This document shows, piece after piece, positions 18,899 to 29,734 of a stretch of DNA of 64,000 bases (the first letter of the stretch is position 1; each line of letters opens with the position of its first letter). The notes under the pieces are model-generated. The model searched no databases. It had not been told where the DNA came from and saw nothing but the letters and a program-made list of their open reading frames with translations. Made by a program: the position numbers and the translations under genes. Source of the stretch: an uncultured Bacteroidota bacterium (GTDB taxonomy: Bacteria; Bacteroidota; Bacteroidia; Flavobacteriales; Schleiferiaceae); the NCBI GenBank assembly GCA_913057235.1, contig CAJXNI010000016.1:1-64000 (forward strand), read 5' to 3'.

Positions 18899-20782
18899 TT
18901 ACAAACGATTAAACTGATTTTCTACAAAATTGGTGAGGGCCTCTCCATGGAGAAGATTTTGGGAAAGCAGGGCCAGGTTTTTAGCCTCGGTTACCATTTG
19001 CTTCTGTTTTTCCCCATCCTTCTCATCTAAAATTTTGGAAACCAGCGGGTGGTTGGTATTCACCACTAAATTGTACATATCAGGCATGTCTCCCATACCC
19101 ATCATTCCACCACCACCGGTCATACTCATTTCTTTCATTCTGCGCATGAACTCTGGTACCGTTACCGTAAAAGGACTTTCAGAAGAATCTAAACTCTCCA
19201 TTTGCACAGTAAACTTCTCCTTTTCAATGTTTTCCTCAATAATGGGCTTTAGCTTTTCTTTCTGCTCATCGCTTAGCTTGGAAACTACCTCGTCATCTTT
19301 CTTGATTAGTTTGTCAATAGAATCGGAATCTACCCGGGCAAATTTCACCTTGTCATGCTCACCTTCTAACTTCTGCATGAGGTGACTTACAATGGGGCTA
19401 TCTAACAGCAGCACGTCATAGCCTTTATTTTCAGCCTTTTTAATGAAGCTGTGCTGGCCGTCTTTATTGGCTGCGTAAAGCACAATCAGGTTACCGTCTT
19501 TATCGGTTTGCTGGTCTTTAATCTTGTCTTTGTATTCATCAAAAGTGAAATGCTGTTCTTGTACGTTTTGGTACAAAGCAAACTTCTGCGCTTTTTCAAA
19601 GAATTTATCATCGCTCAGCATTCCGTACTCAATAATCACCTTAATGTCATTCCATTTGGCTTCAAAATCTTCCCGATCTTTCTTGAAGATGGAGTTCAGC
19701 TTATCGGCTACTTTTTTGGTGATGTGGTTGCTGATTTTCTTAACGGCACCATCAGCCTGTAGGTAAGAACGTGACACGTTCAGCGGGATATCCTTAGAGT
19801 CAATCACCCCGTGCAGCAAGGTTAAGAAATCAGGCACAATACCTTCCAAATTGTCGGTAACAAAAACCTGGTTTTGGTACAACTGAATTTTGTTTTTCTG
19901 CAGCTCCATATTGGGCTTAATGCGTGGGAAAAACAGAATGCCATTGAGGTTAAAAGGGTAATCTACATTCAGGTGAATGTGAAATAAGGGGTCCTCAAAA
20001 GTATAGGGATATAGCTGCTTGTAGAACTCTTTGTAATCCTCATCTTTTAAATCTGCAGGAGCTTTGGTCCAGGCCGGATTAGTTACGTTTACAATATCCG
20101 GCACCTTCTTTTTGGTTTCCTTTTTATCGCCTCCTTCGCCTTGGGTCTCGGTTATTTCTTTTTCACCAAACTGAATAGGCACGGGTAAAAAGCGGCAGTA
20201 TTTTTTTAACAGCTCAGAAATGCGTGCCTCTTCTAAAAATTCATCCGCGTCTTTATTTAGGTGCAGTACAATGTCGGTTCCCCGGTCTTTCTTTTTGGTA
20301 GTTTCTTCCAAAGTAAACTCAGGGTCGCCCTCACAGCTCCAATAGGCGGCCTTAGAACCACTTACGTGCGATAGTGAGAAAATCTCTACTTTTTTGGCCA
20401 CCATAAATGAAGAGTAAAAGCCCAAACCAAAGTGCCCAATAATGTCAGCACCCTCGGCTTTGTCTTCGTATTTCTTTACAAATTCTTCAGCACCCGAAAA
20501 AGCCAGTTGATTGATGTATTTATCTACTTCATCAGTAGTCATGCCCACCCCGCGGTCTCTGATGGTGAGCGTTTTTTTCTTTTTATCCACCTTCACTTGA
20601 ATGGTGGTGTCACCCAAGGTGGCATCGCTCTCTCCAATACGGGTAAGGGTTTTTAGTTTCTGGGTGGCGTCTACTGCGTTTGAAACCAGCTCTCTTAAAA
20701 AGATTTCATGATCGCTGTAGAGAAATTTCTTGATGATGGGGAAAATGTTATCGGCCGTAACATTAATTTTTCCTGTGCTCAT
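18899..20782 (-). CDS. htpG: Molecular chaperone HtpG (Hsp90)
   Basis: 627-aa cytoplasmic ATP-dependent chaperone dimer. N-terminal GHKL ATPase: LRELVSNAVDA (catalytic Glu and Asn), TIRDRGVGMT, GHFGLGFYSSFMVA. The middle domain carries the conserved Arg in NVSRSYLQ. A charged, glycine-rich insert (MTGGGGMMGMGD) lies in the C-terminal domain, as in other Bacteroidota HtpG. Monocistronic with a strong terminator; the 268-base upstream region has no clear CIRCE or sigma-32 site. Confidence 0.96.
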   Translation of the reverse strand: MSTGKINVTADNIFPIIKKFLYSDHEIFLRELVSNAVDATQKLKTLTRIGESDATLGDTTIQVKVDKKKKTLTIRDRGVGMTTDEVDKYINQLAFSGAEEFVKKYEDKAEGADIIGHFGLGFYSSFMVAKKVEIFSLSHVSGSKAAYWSCEGDPEFTLEETTKKKDRGTDIVLHLNKDADEFLEEARISELLKKYCRFLPVPIQFGEKEITETQGEGGDKKETKKKVPDIVNVTNPAWTKAPADLKDEDYKEFYKQLYPYTFEDPLFHIHLNVDYPFNLNGILFFPRIKPNMELQKNKIQLYQNQVFVTDNLEGIVPDFLTLLHGVIDSKDIPLNVSRSYLQADGAVKKISNHITKKVADKLNSIFKKDREDFEAKWNDIKVIIEYGMLSDDKFFEKAQKFALYQNVQEQHFTFDEYKDKIKDQQTDKDGNLIVLYAANKDGQHSFIKKAENKGYDVLLLDSPIVSHLMQKLEGEHDKVKFARVDSDSIDKLIKKDDEVVSKLSDEQKEKLKPIIEENIEKEKFTVQMESLDSSESPFTVTVPEFMRRMKEMSMTGGGGMMGMGDMPDMYNLVVNTNHPLVSKILDEKDGEKQKQMVTEAKNLALLSQNLLHGEALTNFVENQFNRL

Positions 20783-21024
20783 ATTTTTTTGAATTTTATC
20801 TCAGTTTGCGCCTGTAAAGCAAGGGCTGTGCCTGTTTAAGCTTTGTGACAATGTGGCGGCTAAGTAAATGCCTGCCCTGCCACAAGGGCCATTCCGTCAT
20901 TTAAAACGGCAGCGTCCACTATGGGGTGGGGACACAAAATTATCGGCTTTAAGCCTTGGTGTTTTCTTAATGATTTCTAAACTTAAAAATGATAAGAATC
21001 ATAATGGTGAACTAAAGGGCTCCT

Positions 21025-21032
21025 TAGATTTG
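21025..21032 (+). promoter_or_regulatory. Candidate -7 promoter box
   Basis: TAGATTTG fits TAnnTTTG, 18 bases before the CoA-transferase ATG, with no clear -33 element. The rest of the 268-base space between the divergent htpG and CoA-transferase genes shows only a short TGTGGC/GCCACA inverted repeat. Confidence 0.35.
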
Positions 21033-21050
21033 CCGCTTAAATAAGAAAGC

Positions 21051-22316
21051 ATGAAGTACTGCTCTGCTCAAGAAGCCGTTCAAAATATAAGCAATAACAA
21101 CCGGGTGTTTATTCACTCTGTTTCCATGGCACCGCAACAACTTATTAAGGCGCTTACCGCGCGAGCACCTGAACTGAAGAATGTAGAAATCTGCCATTTG
21201 CACACCGAGGGAGAAGCCCCTTACGCCAACCCTGAGCTGGCCGACTCCTTTCATGTAAACTCCCTTTTTATTGGAGCCAACGTGCGCCACACCCTAAAAG
21301 CCGGCAATGGCTCCTACACCCCCGTATTTCTAAGCGAAATTCCTTACCTCTTCCGTAAGGGTATTATTGAGCTAGACGTGGCACTCATGCAAGTATCTCC
21401 GCCCGATGGCCATGGCTTTTGCTCTTTAGGCACTTCTGTGGATGCCAGTTTGGCCGCAGCGCAAAGCGCCAAGCACGTCATTGCGCAAGTAAATCCCAAT
21501 GTGCCCCGCAGCCATGGCGATGGACTTATTCACATGAACAAGTTTGATAGCCTGGTGGAAGTGAACGAAGTCATTCCCACGCACGAACCCTCTACCCCTA
21601 CCGATACCGAAATGGAAATTGGGAAGCACGTAGCCGGATTAATTGAGGATGGCAGTTGTTTACAAATGGGCATCGGGGCCATTCCTAATGCTGCCTTAAG
21701 CCAAATGACCAATCACCAAAACCTGGGCATTCACACCGAGATGTTTTCAGATGGCGTATTGGACCTTATTGAAAAAGGTGTAATTAATGGCAGTAACAAA
21801 AAAGTACATCCTGGAAAAATTATTTCAGGCTTTGCCATGGGTAGCCAAAAGCTTTACGACTTTATTGATGATAACCCGCTGGTGAACTTGCTAGACATTG
21901 CCTACGTGAATGACACCGCAGTAATCCGTAAAAATGAAAAAGCCGTGAGCATAAATTCAGCGGTTGAGATTGACCTTACCGGACAGGTTTGTGCCGATAG
22001 TATTGGCGCACGCATGTACAGCGGAGTGGGCGGACAAATGGACTTTATGCGTGGTGCCATGCTCTCAAAAGGTGGCAAACCCATAATTGCCCTACCTAGT
22101 ACTACCCGCAGAGGAGAAACCCGTATTGTGCCCTTCTTGAAAAGAGGGGCGGGTGTAGTTACTACCCGCTCGCATGTACATTATGTGGTTACCGAGTATG
22201 GCGTGGCAGACCTCTACGGCAAAACTCTTAAACAAAGAGCCCAGGCACTTACAGATATTGCCCACCCCAGTCATCGCGAAAGCATAGCGCAAGAATACTA
22301 CGATGCTTTAAAATAA
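21051..22316 (+). CDS. Acetyl-CoA hydrolase/transferase family (4-hydroxybutyrate CoA-transferase-like)
   Basis: 421-aa class I CoA-transferase. Two NagB-like domains; the catalytic Glu lies in GIHTEMFSDG, the N-terminal oxyanion region in QVSPPDGHGFCSLG, and the C-terminal signature in TEYGVADLYGKT. It moves CoA between acetyl-CoA and another carboxylate, for example 4-hydroxybutyrate or butyrate; the exact acceptor cannot be read from sequence. A FabH-like gene follows 82 bases downstream with its own -7 box. Confidence 0.9.
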   Translation: MKYCSAQEAVQNISNNNRVFIHSVSMAPQQLIKALTARAPELKNVEICHLHTEGEAPYANPELADSFHVNSLFIGANVRHTLKAGNGSYTPVFLSEIPYLFRKGIIELDVALMQVSPPDGHGFCSLGTSVDASLAAAQSAKHVIAQVNPNVPRSHGDGLIHMNKFDSLVEVNEVIPTHEPSTPTDTEMEIGKHVAGLIEDGSCLQMGIGAIPNAALSQMTNHQNLGIHTEMFSDGVLDLIEKGVINGSNKKVHPGKIISGFAMGSQKLYDFIDDNPLVNLLDIAYVNDTAVIRKNEKAVSINSAVEIDLTGQVCADSIGARMYSGVGGQMDFMRGAMLSKGGKPIIALPSTTRRGETRIVPFLKRGAGVVTTRSHVHYVVTEYGVADLYGKTLKQRAQALTDIAHPSHRESIAQEYYDALK

Positions 22317-22373
22317 ACTAATCTGTTATTCAGCTATTTACCTCACAACTGGGATTACTCAGTAACTATGCCT

Positions 22374-22381
22374 TATTTTTG
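22374..22381 (+). promoter_or_regulatory. Candidate -7 promoter box
   Basis: TATTTTTG fits TAnnTTTG, 17 bases upstream of the ketosynthase ATG. No convincing -33 box. Confidence 0.3.
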
Positions 22382-22398
22382 GCTTAGAAAATTGAACT

Positions 22399-23406
22399 AT
22401 GCATACCACTAAAATTGCCGGTGTTGGGCATTACGTGCCTGAAAACATTGTTAAAAATGCTGATCTGGAAATGATCATGGAAACCTCTGATGCCTGGATT
22501 CAGGAGCGCACAGGTATTAAGGAAAGAAGATGGGTGCCGCAAGACAGTGATGACACTCCTTCCGTAATGGGTACCAAGGCGGCCCGTAAGGCTATTGCCG
22601 ATGCCGGTCTGGAAGTTACCGATATTGACTTTATTGTTTTTGCCACCCTTTCACCAGACTATTACTTTCCCGGTCCGGGGGTAATGGTGCAGGAGCAATT
22701 GGGTTTACCTGAAATTGGCGCTCTGGATGTCCGCAACCAGTGCTCTGGTTTCATATACGGGCTCTCCGTAGCTGATCAGTTTATAAAAACGGGTATGTAT
22801 AAAAACATCCTTCTGATTGGTTCTGAGTTACACAGCGGAGGTTTGGATAAAACCACACGCGGCCGGGGCGTTTCGGTAATATTTGGCGATGGTGCCGGTG
22901 CAGTGGTACTAAGCCGGGCCCAAGAAGGTGAAGGAAAAATACACACCACCAAACTGCATTCAGAAGGCAAACACGCCAAAGAATTGGCCTTACTGGGGCC
23001 CAGCACTACCAATTGGGTAGATGCCATGATTGAAGCTCAAGACCCTGAAGATTTAAGTTACTACCCCTACATGAACGGTAACTTTGTTTTTAAGCATGCC
23101 GTTACCCGCTTTCAAGAGGTAATTCATGAGGCGCTGGCCGAATTGGACAAGAAACCCGAAGACATTGACTTGCTTATTCCTCATCAGGCCAACCTACGGA
23201 TCAGTCAGTTTATTCAGCAGAAAATGGGCTTACGTAACGATCAGGTTTTTAATAATATTCAAAAATACGGCAATACCACCGCTGCGTCTATTCCCATCGC
23301 GTTAAGCGAGGCTAAAGCCGAAGGGCGCATTAAGCCCGGCCAACTTCTTTGTTTGGCCGCTTTTGGAAGTGGATTTACCTGGGGCAGTTCGCTTATTCAG
23401 TTTTAA
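22399..23406 (+). CDS. 3-oxoacyl-ACP synthase III (FabH-like ketosynthase)
   Basis: 335-aa thiolase-fold enzyme that condenses an acyl-CoA primer with malonyl-ACP. The Cys-His-Asn triad is intact: NQCSGF, IPHQAN and YGNTTAAS; ERTGIKERR, near residue 40, is the CoA-binding motif. The insert between about residues 195 and 225 is longer than in E. coli FabH. The neighbouring CoA-transferase hints at an acyl-CoA-linked role, but this may simply be the housekeeping initiator. A hairpin terminator follows. Confidence 0.9.
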   Translation: MHTTKIAGVGHYVPENIVKNADLEMIMETSDAWIQERTGIKERRWVPQDSDDTPSVMGTKAARKAIADAGLEVTDIDFIVFATLSPDYYFPGPGVMVQEQLGLPEIGALDVRNQCSGFIYGLSVADQFIKTGMYKNILLIGSELHSGGLDKTTRGRGVSVIFGDGAGAVVLSRAQEGEGKIHTTKLHSEGKHAKELALLGPSTTNWVDAMIEAQDPEDLSYYPYMNGNFVFKHAVTRFQEVIHEALAELDKKPEDIDLLIPHQANLRISQFIQQKMGLRNDQVFNNIQKYGNTTAASIPIALSEAKAEGRIKPGQLLCLAAFGSGFTWGSSLIQF

Positions 23407-23425
23407 GTTAATACTCTTCTATTAT

Positions 23426-23457
23426 TTTTAAAAAGCTGCCACAGAGCGGCTTTTTTT
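23426..23457 (+). terminator. Rho-independent terminator
   Basis: AAAAAGCTGC pairs with GCGGCTTTTT (one G-U pair) around a six-base loop, ending in seven T. Ends the ketosynthase gene. Confidence 0.75.
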
Positions 23458-23475
23458 ATGGCATTTAAGGTTCAT

Positions 23476-23512
23476 AAAAAAGCCCCGCTACTCTTGCGAA
23501 TATCGGGGCTTT
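23476..23512 (-). terminator. Rho-independent terminator
   Basis: AAAGCCCCG (23479-23487) pairs with CGGGGCTTT (23504-23512); the minus-strand transcript ends in a T run. Ends the large T9SS adhesin gene. Confidence 0.85.
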
Positions 23513-23534
23513 CAGCTATAAGGCAAAGTGCGTA

Positions 23535-26500
23535 TTACTTCACGCGTAAGCGGTACACTTCTTCTTTTCCTTCACTTTTCACTTTTACCAGGTAAATACC
23601 TTGAGCCACATTAGGCAAGTTTAAAGTGTGGGAGTGATTGGGTTGTAAATCTTCTTTTCTAAAGATGGTCTTTCCAGCCAAATCTGTAATGCGTACCGTA
23701 AACAAATCACCGGCCTGAGGCAGGTCTATGTTTACCACGCCATTACTTGGGTTGGGATACAAGGCTACCTGACCATTCCAGGCATTTTCCTCAATTGAGA
23801 TACCTTCCACAACTACTGCAATGGTAGTGTAATCAGTAGCTACACAACGGTCGGTTACCGTAAGTTCTACATTGTAGGTTCCGTTGCTGTTAAAGGTTTC
23901 GCTAGGGTTAGCACCGGTTCCGGTATTGCCGTTATCAAAATCCCAGCTATAGCTTACCGCATTGGTAGAAGCCGTAGCATCAAAGTTAATAAGGGCGCTG
24001 GTAGCGGTTACCGAACTTTCCGTGCTGGTAAAGCTGCCTAAAAGCGGTCCTACAGAATCTGTAGAAACAGTAATAGGTCCGGCAAAAGCACTGGTATCAC
24101 CAGTACACGTATCTGCTACCCAGATGTCGTAATCAGTGTTGAGCGCCAGACCGGTTAAATCATAGGGAGCGGTAACCACGCCAGTAAAGGTTCCCTGGCC
24201 AGGTGTGAAACCTGTAGGTCCGTATTGAATGATAGAACCGCCTGAGTTACTGGTCCAGTTGAGGCTCAGTGTATCGCAATTAGCCCCTGTACTGGCTAAG
24301 GCAGTGGGTTGGGTACAGCTTGGAGCACCTATAGCCTCGTACTTGAAGTTATCAATGTATACCTCGTAAATATCCGTACCGTGCACAAAAGCTATGTTCT
24401 GAGCTGCGCCTACCAGGGCAGGATCATCAAAATCATAGGTATAGGTTTGATACACATCTACCGTGGAGGTAGTGATGGTATCAATAATGCGCAAGGTAGA
24501 TGCGTCATTTGGATCATCCAACAAGCCAATAAACAACTGCTCCACGGTATTTTCAAAAGCCGCTTCAAACTCAATTCGGTTTAAGCCTGAATTAAGATCA
24601 CTAAAAGTAGGCGACACCAAAATGGCCGTATCACCTGTGCTAAAGTTTCCATCGTTCAACTCAACGGAATTGGGCGCACTGGGTGCTGGGTCTACACCCG
24701 GGTCTGGGCTGTCATTCAGCTCAATGTCGTTGGCTCCTGGGCCGATGACATTCCAGCAGGCAATGCCCGCAAAAGGATCTACCGCTGGGGCAGCATCAAA
24801 ATTTTGGGTGTAGGGTGCTGTAAAAGGCACACATTGCGTGGTAAAGCACTCTGGGCCTATGGTGTCTGAAAAGCCATTGGCACACTGCTCAATTACGTAG
24901 AAGCAATAAGTTGTTGAGGCATTTAAACCGGTTAAAGCCAAAGAATCAATAGCCGTTGGGGTTAAGGATTGTCCGGCCGAGGCTGGCTGCCCACCGCTGG
25001 TCAACAATACTTCCCAACCTAAGGCCGCTGTATCACCAGGCGTCCATCGCGCTACAGCGCTGGAAGTAGTGATATTAGAAGCTGCTAAGTTGCTTGGGTT
25101 GGTGCAAGCTCTGGGCGTACGCACCTCAAAATTATCTACGTACCAATCATTATCCTCAGGATCATCAATGGTAGAACCCGCATAGATACCAAAGCGCACG
25201 TACCCGCTGTAACCCGCTAAAGAAACCACAAAGTGCTCTCCAGAAGCATCAATAGTATCTCCGCTGGTTCTAGACCAAAGAATATTAGCGATATCCCAGG
25301 TTTGACCATTATCGGTAGAAATTACAATGGCCAGAGAGTCATCTGAACCAAAGAATCCTTGATTGGTGTTGGCAAAATCAGTGATAGCCGCATCAAATTC
25401 TACCTGAAGATTGGTGATGGCCGGATCCAGAAAAATAGAAAGGGAAATTAACCACTCATACTGGTTGCCCAGCCACATGTTTACCCCTGCGGCAGATGTG
25501 TTGGCGGTATTGTTGCCAAAATCATCAAAGCCCCAGGAAGAGAAGGTGCTGGTGAAAACCGTGTTAGAGGTAAGTTGACCATCGGCTTCAAACCATCCAC
25601 TATTGGTGAACGCATTATTATCAAACTCTTCTAAAAAGTTGGTGGTATACGCAGTGTTAAAGCTGTAAGGGCCTACCCATACACTTACATCACCCGGGCC
25701 ACAGCTATCACGCACATAAACGTCATAAGTAGTACTAGGGCTTAAACCGCTAAGACTTAAGGTATCATTAGCGCTGTTTACCAAGGTACCGTTACCTTGG
25801 CTAAAGCCTTTTACCCCATATTCAACGTTAAAGTTATTTGCTCCACCTGTTGTCCAGTAAACTTCTGCCGTGGTAAGCTGCTCATCAAAAGAGCCAATGG
25901 CGGAAGGTGCAGGACAGCTGGGTGGGGTGCAGAATGACTGAGGGCCAACCCAGGCGCTGGTGTCACCTGGAGCGCAAATGGTGCGCACTAAGAATTCATA
26001 ACAGGTCAAGTCCCGTAAGGTGTCTACGCGCAAGCTATCGGCTGTAGCCAATACCTGTACGCCACCAGTGGTTTGTGTGCCTTGGTAAAAGCCCTGAGGG
26101 CCAAACCACACCTGAGTACTCTGGCTGCTAGTGGCATTGGTAGTCCACTGTAAGGTAGCCGCGGTGTCTATCACATTGGTGGCGGCTAAATTTAGCGGAT
26201 CTGCGCAGGATGGAGCCTCAATAATACTCACATCATCAATGGCCATATCTCCCGAGCAGCAGCCCTCACTAATGGCTAAAAAGCGTACTTGCAAGAGCGG
26301 GCCGTAGGCTGAAATATTAATTCCCCTTTCCACAAAGGCATCGCTGCTGCCCGTTTGCTCTGGCCCGGTAAAACTGGCTAAAGTAACCCAGCCATTACCG
26401 TCATTTACCTGTACTTCAAAATCAGGAATATCTGATCCATAACGGTGGTAATAGAAACTTAAAAAAGGCGTGGTTAAACTTGAAACATCCACTAATGGAC

Positions 26501-28490
26501 TGGTAAACAGAGCGGTATCACCCGAAGAACCGTTAGAGGCTTCGGTGTAGATGAAATTGCCCGTTCCGCTATTGTCCGTATCGGGTCCGGTAGAACCTGA
26601 TCCGGTGGAGGTGTTTCGAACATTCCAGGCATAGTCACCAGGTGCAGGATTTCTTGACCAACAAGACCCAATGGTATCTCCAGTATTTCCAAAGCCGGTG
26701 CCACTAATCCAGTCACTTCCATCAAAGGTTTGAGTGTAAGGCGCGGTAGCCGGCAAACAAAGCGTGCGAACTGTAAGCGGCCCTGCGGGGGTGCTATTGT
26801 TTGATGTACAGGAGTCAATCACATAAAAATCATAAGCAGTGTTGGGCAATAGATTGTTAGCGGTAAAGAAGGTATCTACCGTACTCGCCAGGGTACCGGT
26901 ACCGGGAGTAAATCCGGATGTACCGTATTCTATCCCAAAGTTACTGCCAGAACCAGGCTGCCAATTGAAAGAAACACTATCAGTGGCAATGGTGGTGGCT
27001 GCCAAATTAGTACTGCTGTTGCAAAGCACCTCTGCCACACTAAAATTATCTATGGCCCAGTACCAGGCCCAGTTGGCATTGTAATAGTGAAAGCGCACTT
27101 GGAAATTAGCATTGGCGTACTGGGTTACGTCTATAGACTGCTGGTCAGGAGCGCCCCAATCGCCAATGTCAGCGGTTTGGGCCAACACGGTTACCCAATT
27201 GGTACGATCGTAAACTTCAACGTCTGCATTGTCACCAAGCGCGTTGTAATACTGGTCAAACTCAAGAATAAGCGAACCGGCTAAACCACTGGCGTCAATC
27301 ACCGGAGAAACTAAATACTCATTCATATCCACTCCGGAGCCTGCACCATCGCTATCTGCAAAAGCAAAGCCTGGGTTTCCATCCAGAGTTTGAGTCCCTG
27401 AAAAGTTACTGTAGTCTTGCACTTGGTTCCAAGTGTCATTGGTAGAACCACTGTCTATGACTGAAAAACAGCCTAAATTGGCGCTAAAATCTTCTTGATA
27501 GGGCAGGCTTTGAGCTACACACTGCGTTCTTACCACAATGGGCCCCAACCACGGGCTAAATGAACCGTTGCAATCTCTGCGCAAATACACATCGTAAAAG
27601 GTGCCTGCGGCCAAACCTGTAATTTGATTAAAGCCGTTATCGGAAGTATCAAATTGAGCTGCGGTAGATGTTCCTTGGTTGAAACCTGCTGGCCCCCAGT
27701 TAATGAGAACAGTATCGCTGCCGGTATTACTCCAGTACAGGTCTACACTGCTAGAAGTTATGTTAACTACAGAATCTAAATTTGGAGCCGGACAAGCCGG
27801 AAGGGTGAAGGTGAATACCTGATCGGTTACCACGGTATCAATACTGGCGTCTTCGGTTTGGTTTGAAACCGATGGTGCACCAGAACCTAAGCCGGTTACC
27901 GATAAAAAGCTGCTAGCACCGGAAAGACCAATGGAGGCATCAGGACCAGTTATACAGGAATCGCATTCCCAACGGTAAGTGAACTCCACCACGTTGGAAG
28001 TTTCATACAATTTAGCCTGAAATGAAACTACAGAATCCGTAGCATTCCAGCTCCATTCCCAATCGCGCCACTCAAAAGTAAACACCCGGTTGGGAGCGGT
28101 TCCGGTTACCTCATAGGCGGCCTGTGAACTGGACGCACGGCCATCATGGTCGTCCCATAAGGGAGCCACTAAAGGCCTGCGAGCCGCTGAACCGTTATCC
28201 AAATCATTTCCGGCCGTAGAGGTGCCCCCTTTAACAAAGGACAAGAAGCCATCTGAAGTTGCGCTTACGGTGTCATAGGTTACTCCTTCAAATTCAAAAT
28301 TAAAGCCAATTGGCACATCTTCTTCTCCTCCATCGGCCGCTAAGGCACTTACCACGGTAGCTCCACTACCCAGAGGGGTGTAGCCAGCGTTAGATGAAGA
28401 AAAGGAATAATTACCGGCCTGCTGTGCTCACAGACCGCTGGATAACGCCAATATTATAGCGCTCCAGAAAGATCGATAAATATTCATCAT
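23535..28490 (-). CDS. Giant T9SS-secreted MAM/fibronectin-III/PKD protein; TGA inside signal peptide
   Basis: From ATG 28490 the frame encodes 1,651 residues apart from one TGA at 28428-28430 (codon 21). The start MMNIYRSFWSAIILALSSGL is a signal peptide; TGA stands where Trp is expected before AQQAGNYSF. Downstream are at least six fibronectin-III-like modules, each ending in variants of TxYDVYVRDSC; MAM/jelly-roll-like domains between them; a PKD domain near the end (VSYSWDFDNGNTGTG); and a type A T9SS sorting domain (ALYPNPSNGVVNIDLP ... GIYLVKVKS). Expected role: surface-attached or released adhesin. If the TGA is real and not read through, the next start (28355) gives 1,606 aa without an export signal, so the product would be stranded. 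Confidence 0.85.
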
Positions 28491-28660
28491 TTCTAGAAAT
28501 TGGGTAGTAAATGCCAAAGAAAGTATAATCTTACACAGAATCAATAAAATTAACAGATACTTCTTACATTTTTTTAACAAGCAGAATGTTAGGAGGGAGT
28601 AAATTCTACTGAGGCTGGGTGAATTTTCGGAAGACAAGACCTGTATTTATGACCTTGATG

Positions 28661-29725
28661 CTAGGCCATTTCCCCTTGTGCGTGGCCGTGCAGACCCTGA
28701 ATTCGTCTGTTCATTAGTGCAAACCATAAAGGAGGCACAAAGGCCAAGATAATCATACCCGGGTAACCGGTGGGAAGCTGCGGGCTGTGCAAATAGCTTT
28801 GGAGGGTTTGGTATTTTTTGTGGGGATTTGCGTGGTGGTCGCTATGCCGGCTCAACTCAAACAATACCAAGCGACCAATTAGATGATTGGAGTTCCAACT
28901 GTGTACCGGGGTAGTATTTTCATAGCGCTTAGCCGATACTTTTTTTCGTGCTAAACCATAATGCTCAATGTAATTTACGCTTTCTAAAAGCACTATTCCT
29001 ATTAAGGCCGCTATAAGGTATCCCGCCAAGGCAAAGCTCCCAAAAGTTACTACTAATGCCAATAGTAAAAATAGGTGGCCCACATGAAACAGGAGCATGT
29101 GATTTTTGAGGCTAAAGAAGCGTACTTTTTTGCCGAGAAGCATTTTACGCTGAATCTGCCAGGCATGGCGGTAGGAGTTCACGATAGAACGCCACCAAAA
29201 AGCATAAAGCGTCTCATTGTAACGGGCCGTGGCCGGATCTTCAGGCGTGGCCACATTGCGGTGGTGGCCATAGTTGTGCTCAATAAAAAAATGGGTGTAC
29301 AAAGAGCTGGTCAGTAAAATTTTGGCCAAGCGCTGCTCCCAGCCAGTGGTACGGTGGCCCAATTCATGCCCTACGTTTATTCCAATTACCCCACAAAGCA
29401 AACCCAAACCCAAGGTGCGCCCCCAAAAAGTAGAATCTGTGAAAGCCAGCGACTGAACCGCCTGGCCGTACCAGAAAATGAAGATGAACATGAGGGGCGC
29501 CATGAGATAAAGCAGCCAATCGTAGAGACGGTCTTCTTTAGCGAGAGCTTTTTGGGCAGGGCTTAACTGACTAAGCTGAGGGCCAACCGCCAGCTCTAGA
29601 AGGGGGATAAAGCCAAAGCTATACAGGAGAGGTAAAAAACTAAGCCAGCCCTCACTTGTAAGTGAAATGGCTACCGTTAGAGGTAGCAGGTAGGCAGTTA
29701 AATATTTTAAGGCTTGCCAGTTCAT
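28661..29725 (-). CDS. alkB: Alkane 1-monooxygenase, AlkB family
   Basis: 354-aa integral membrane non-haem di-iron hydroxylase that converts alkanes to 1-alkanols, using electrons from rubredoxin. All signature boxes are present: HELGH (120-124), EHNYGHH (149-155), NYIEHYG (251-257) and LSRHSDHHA (291-299; LQRHSDHHA in most members). About six hydrophobic helices. No rubredoxin, rubredoxin reductase or regulator lies in the window. It is nine bases downstream of a glycosyltransferase gene on the same strand, which suggests cotranscription without an obvious link in function. Confidence 0.92.
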   Translation of the reverse strand: MNWQALKYLTAYLLPLTVAISLTSEGWLSFLPLLYSFGFIPLLELAVGPQLSQLSPAQKALAKEDRLYDWLLYLMAPLMFIFIFWYGQAVQSLAFTDSTFWGRTLGLGLLCGVIGINVGHELGHRTTGWEQRLAKILLTSSLYTHFFIEHNYGHHRNVATPEDPATARYNETLYAFWWRSIVNSYRHAWQIQRKMLLGKKVRFFSLKNHMLLFHVGHLFLLLALVVTFGSFALAGYLIAALIGIVLLESVNYIEHYGLARKKVSAKRYENTTPVHSWNSNHLIGRLVLFELSRHSDHHANPHKKYQTLQSYLHSPQLPTGYPGMIILAFVPPLWFALMNRRIQGLHGHAQGEMA

Positions 29726-29734
29726 AGGTTAAAA

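Noticed and set aside
20783-21050. Heat-shock element (CIRCE or sigma-32 type) before htpG
   Set aside because: No TTAGCACTC-N9-GAGTGCTAA and no CTTGAA/CCCCAT pair; only a weak TGTGGC/GCCACA inverted repeat.
24309-28100. Several plus-strand open frames opposite the giant adhesin
   Set aside because: Shadow frames of a repetitive, Thr/Ser/Gly-rich coding region; no start context or motifs.
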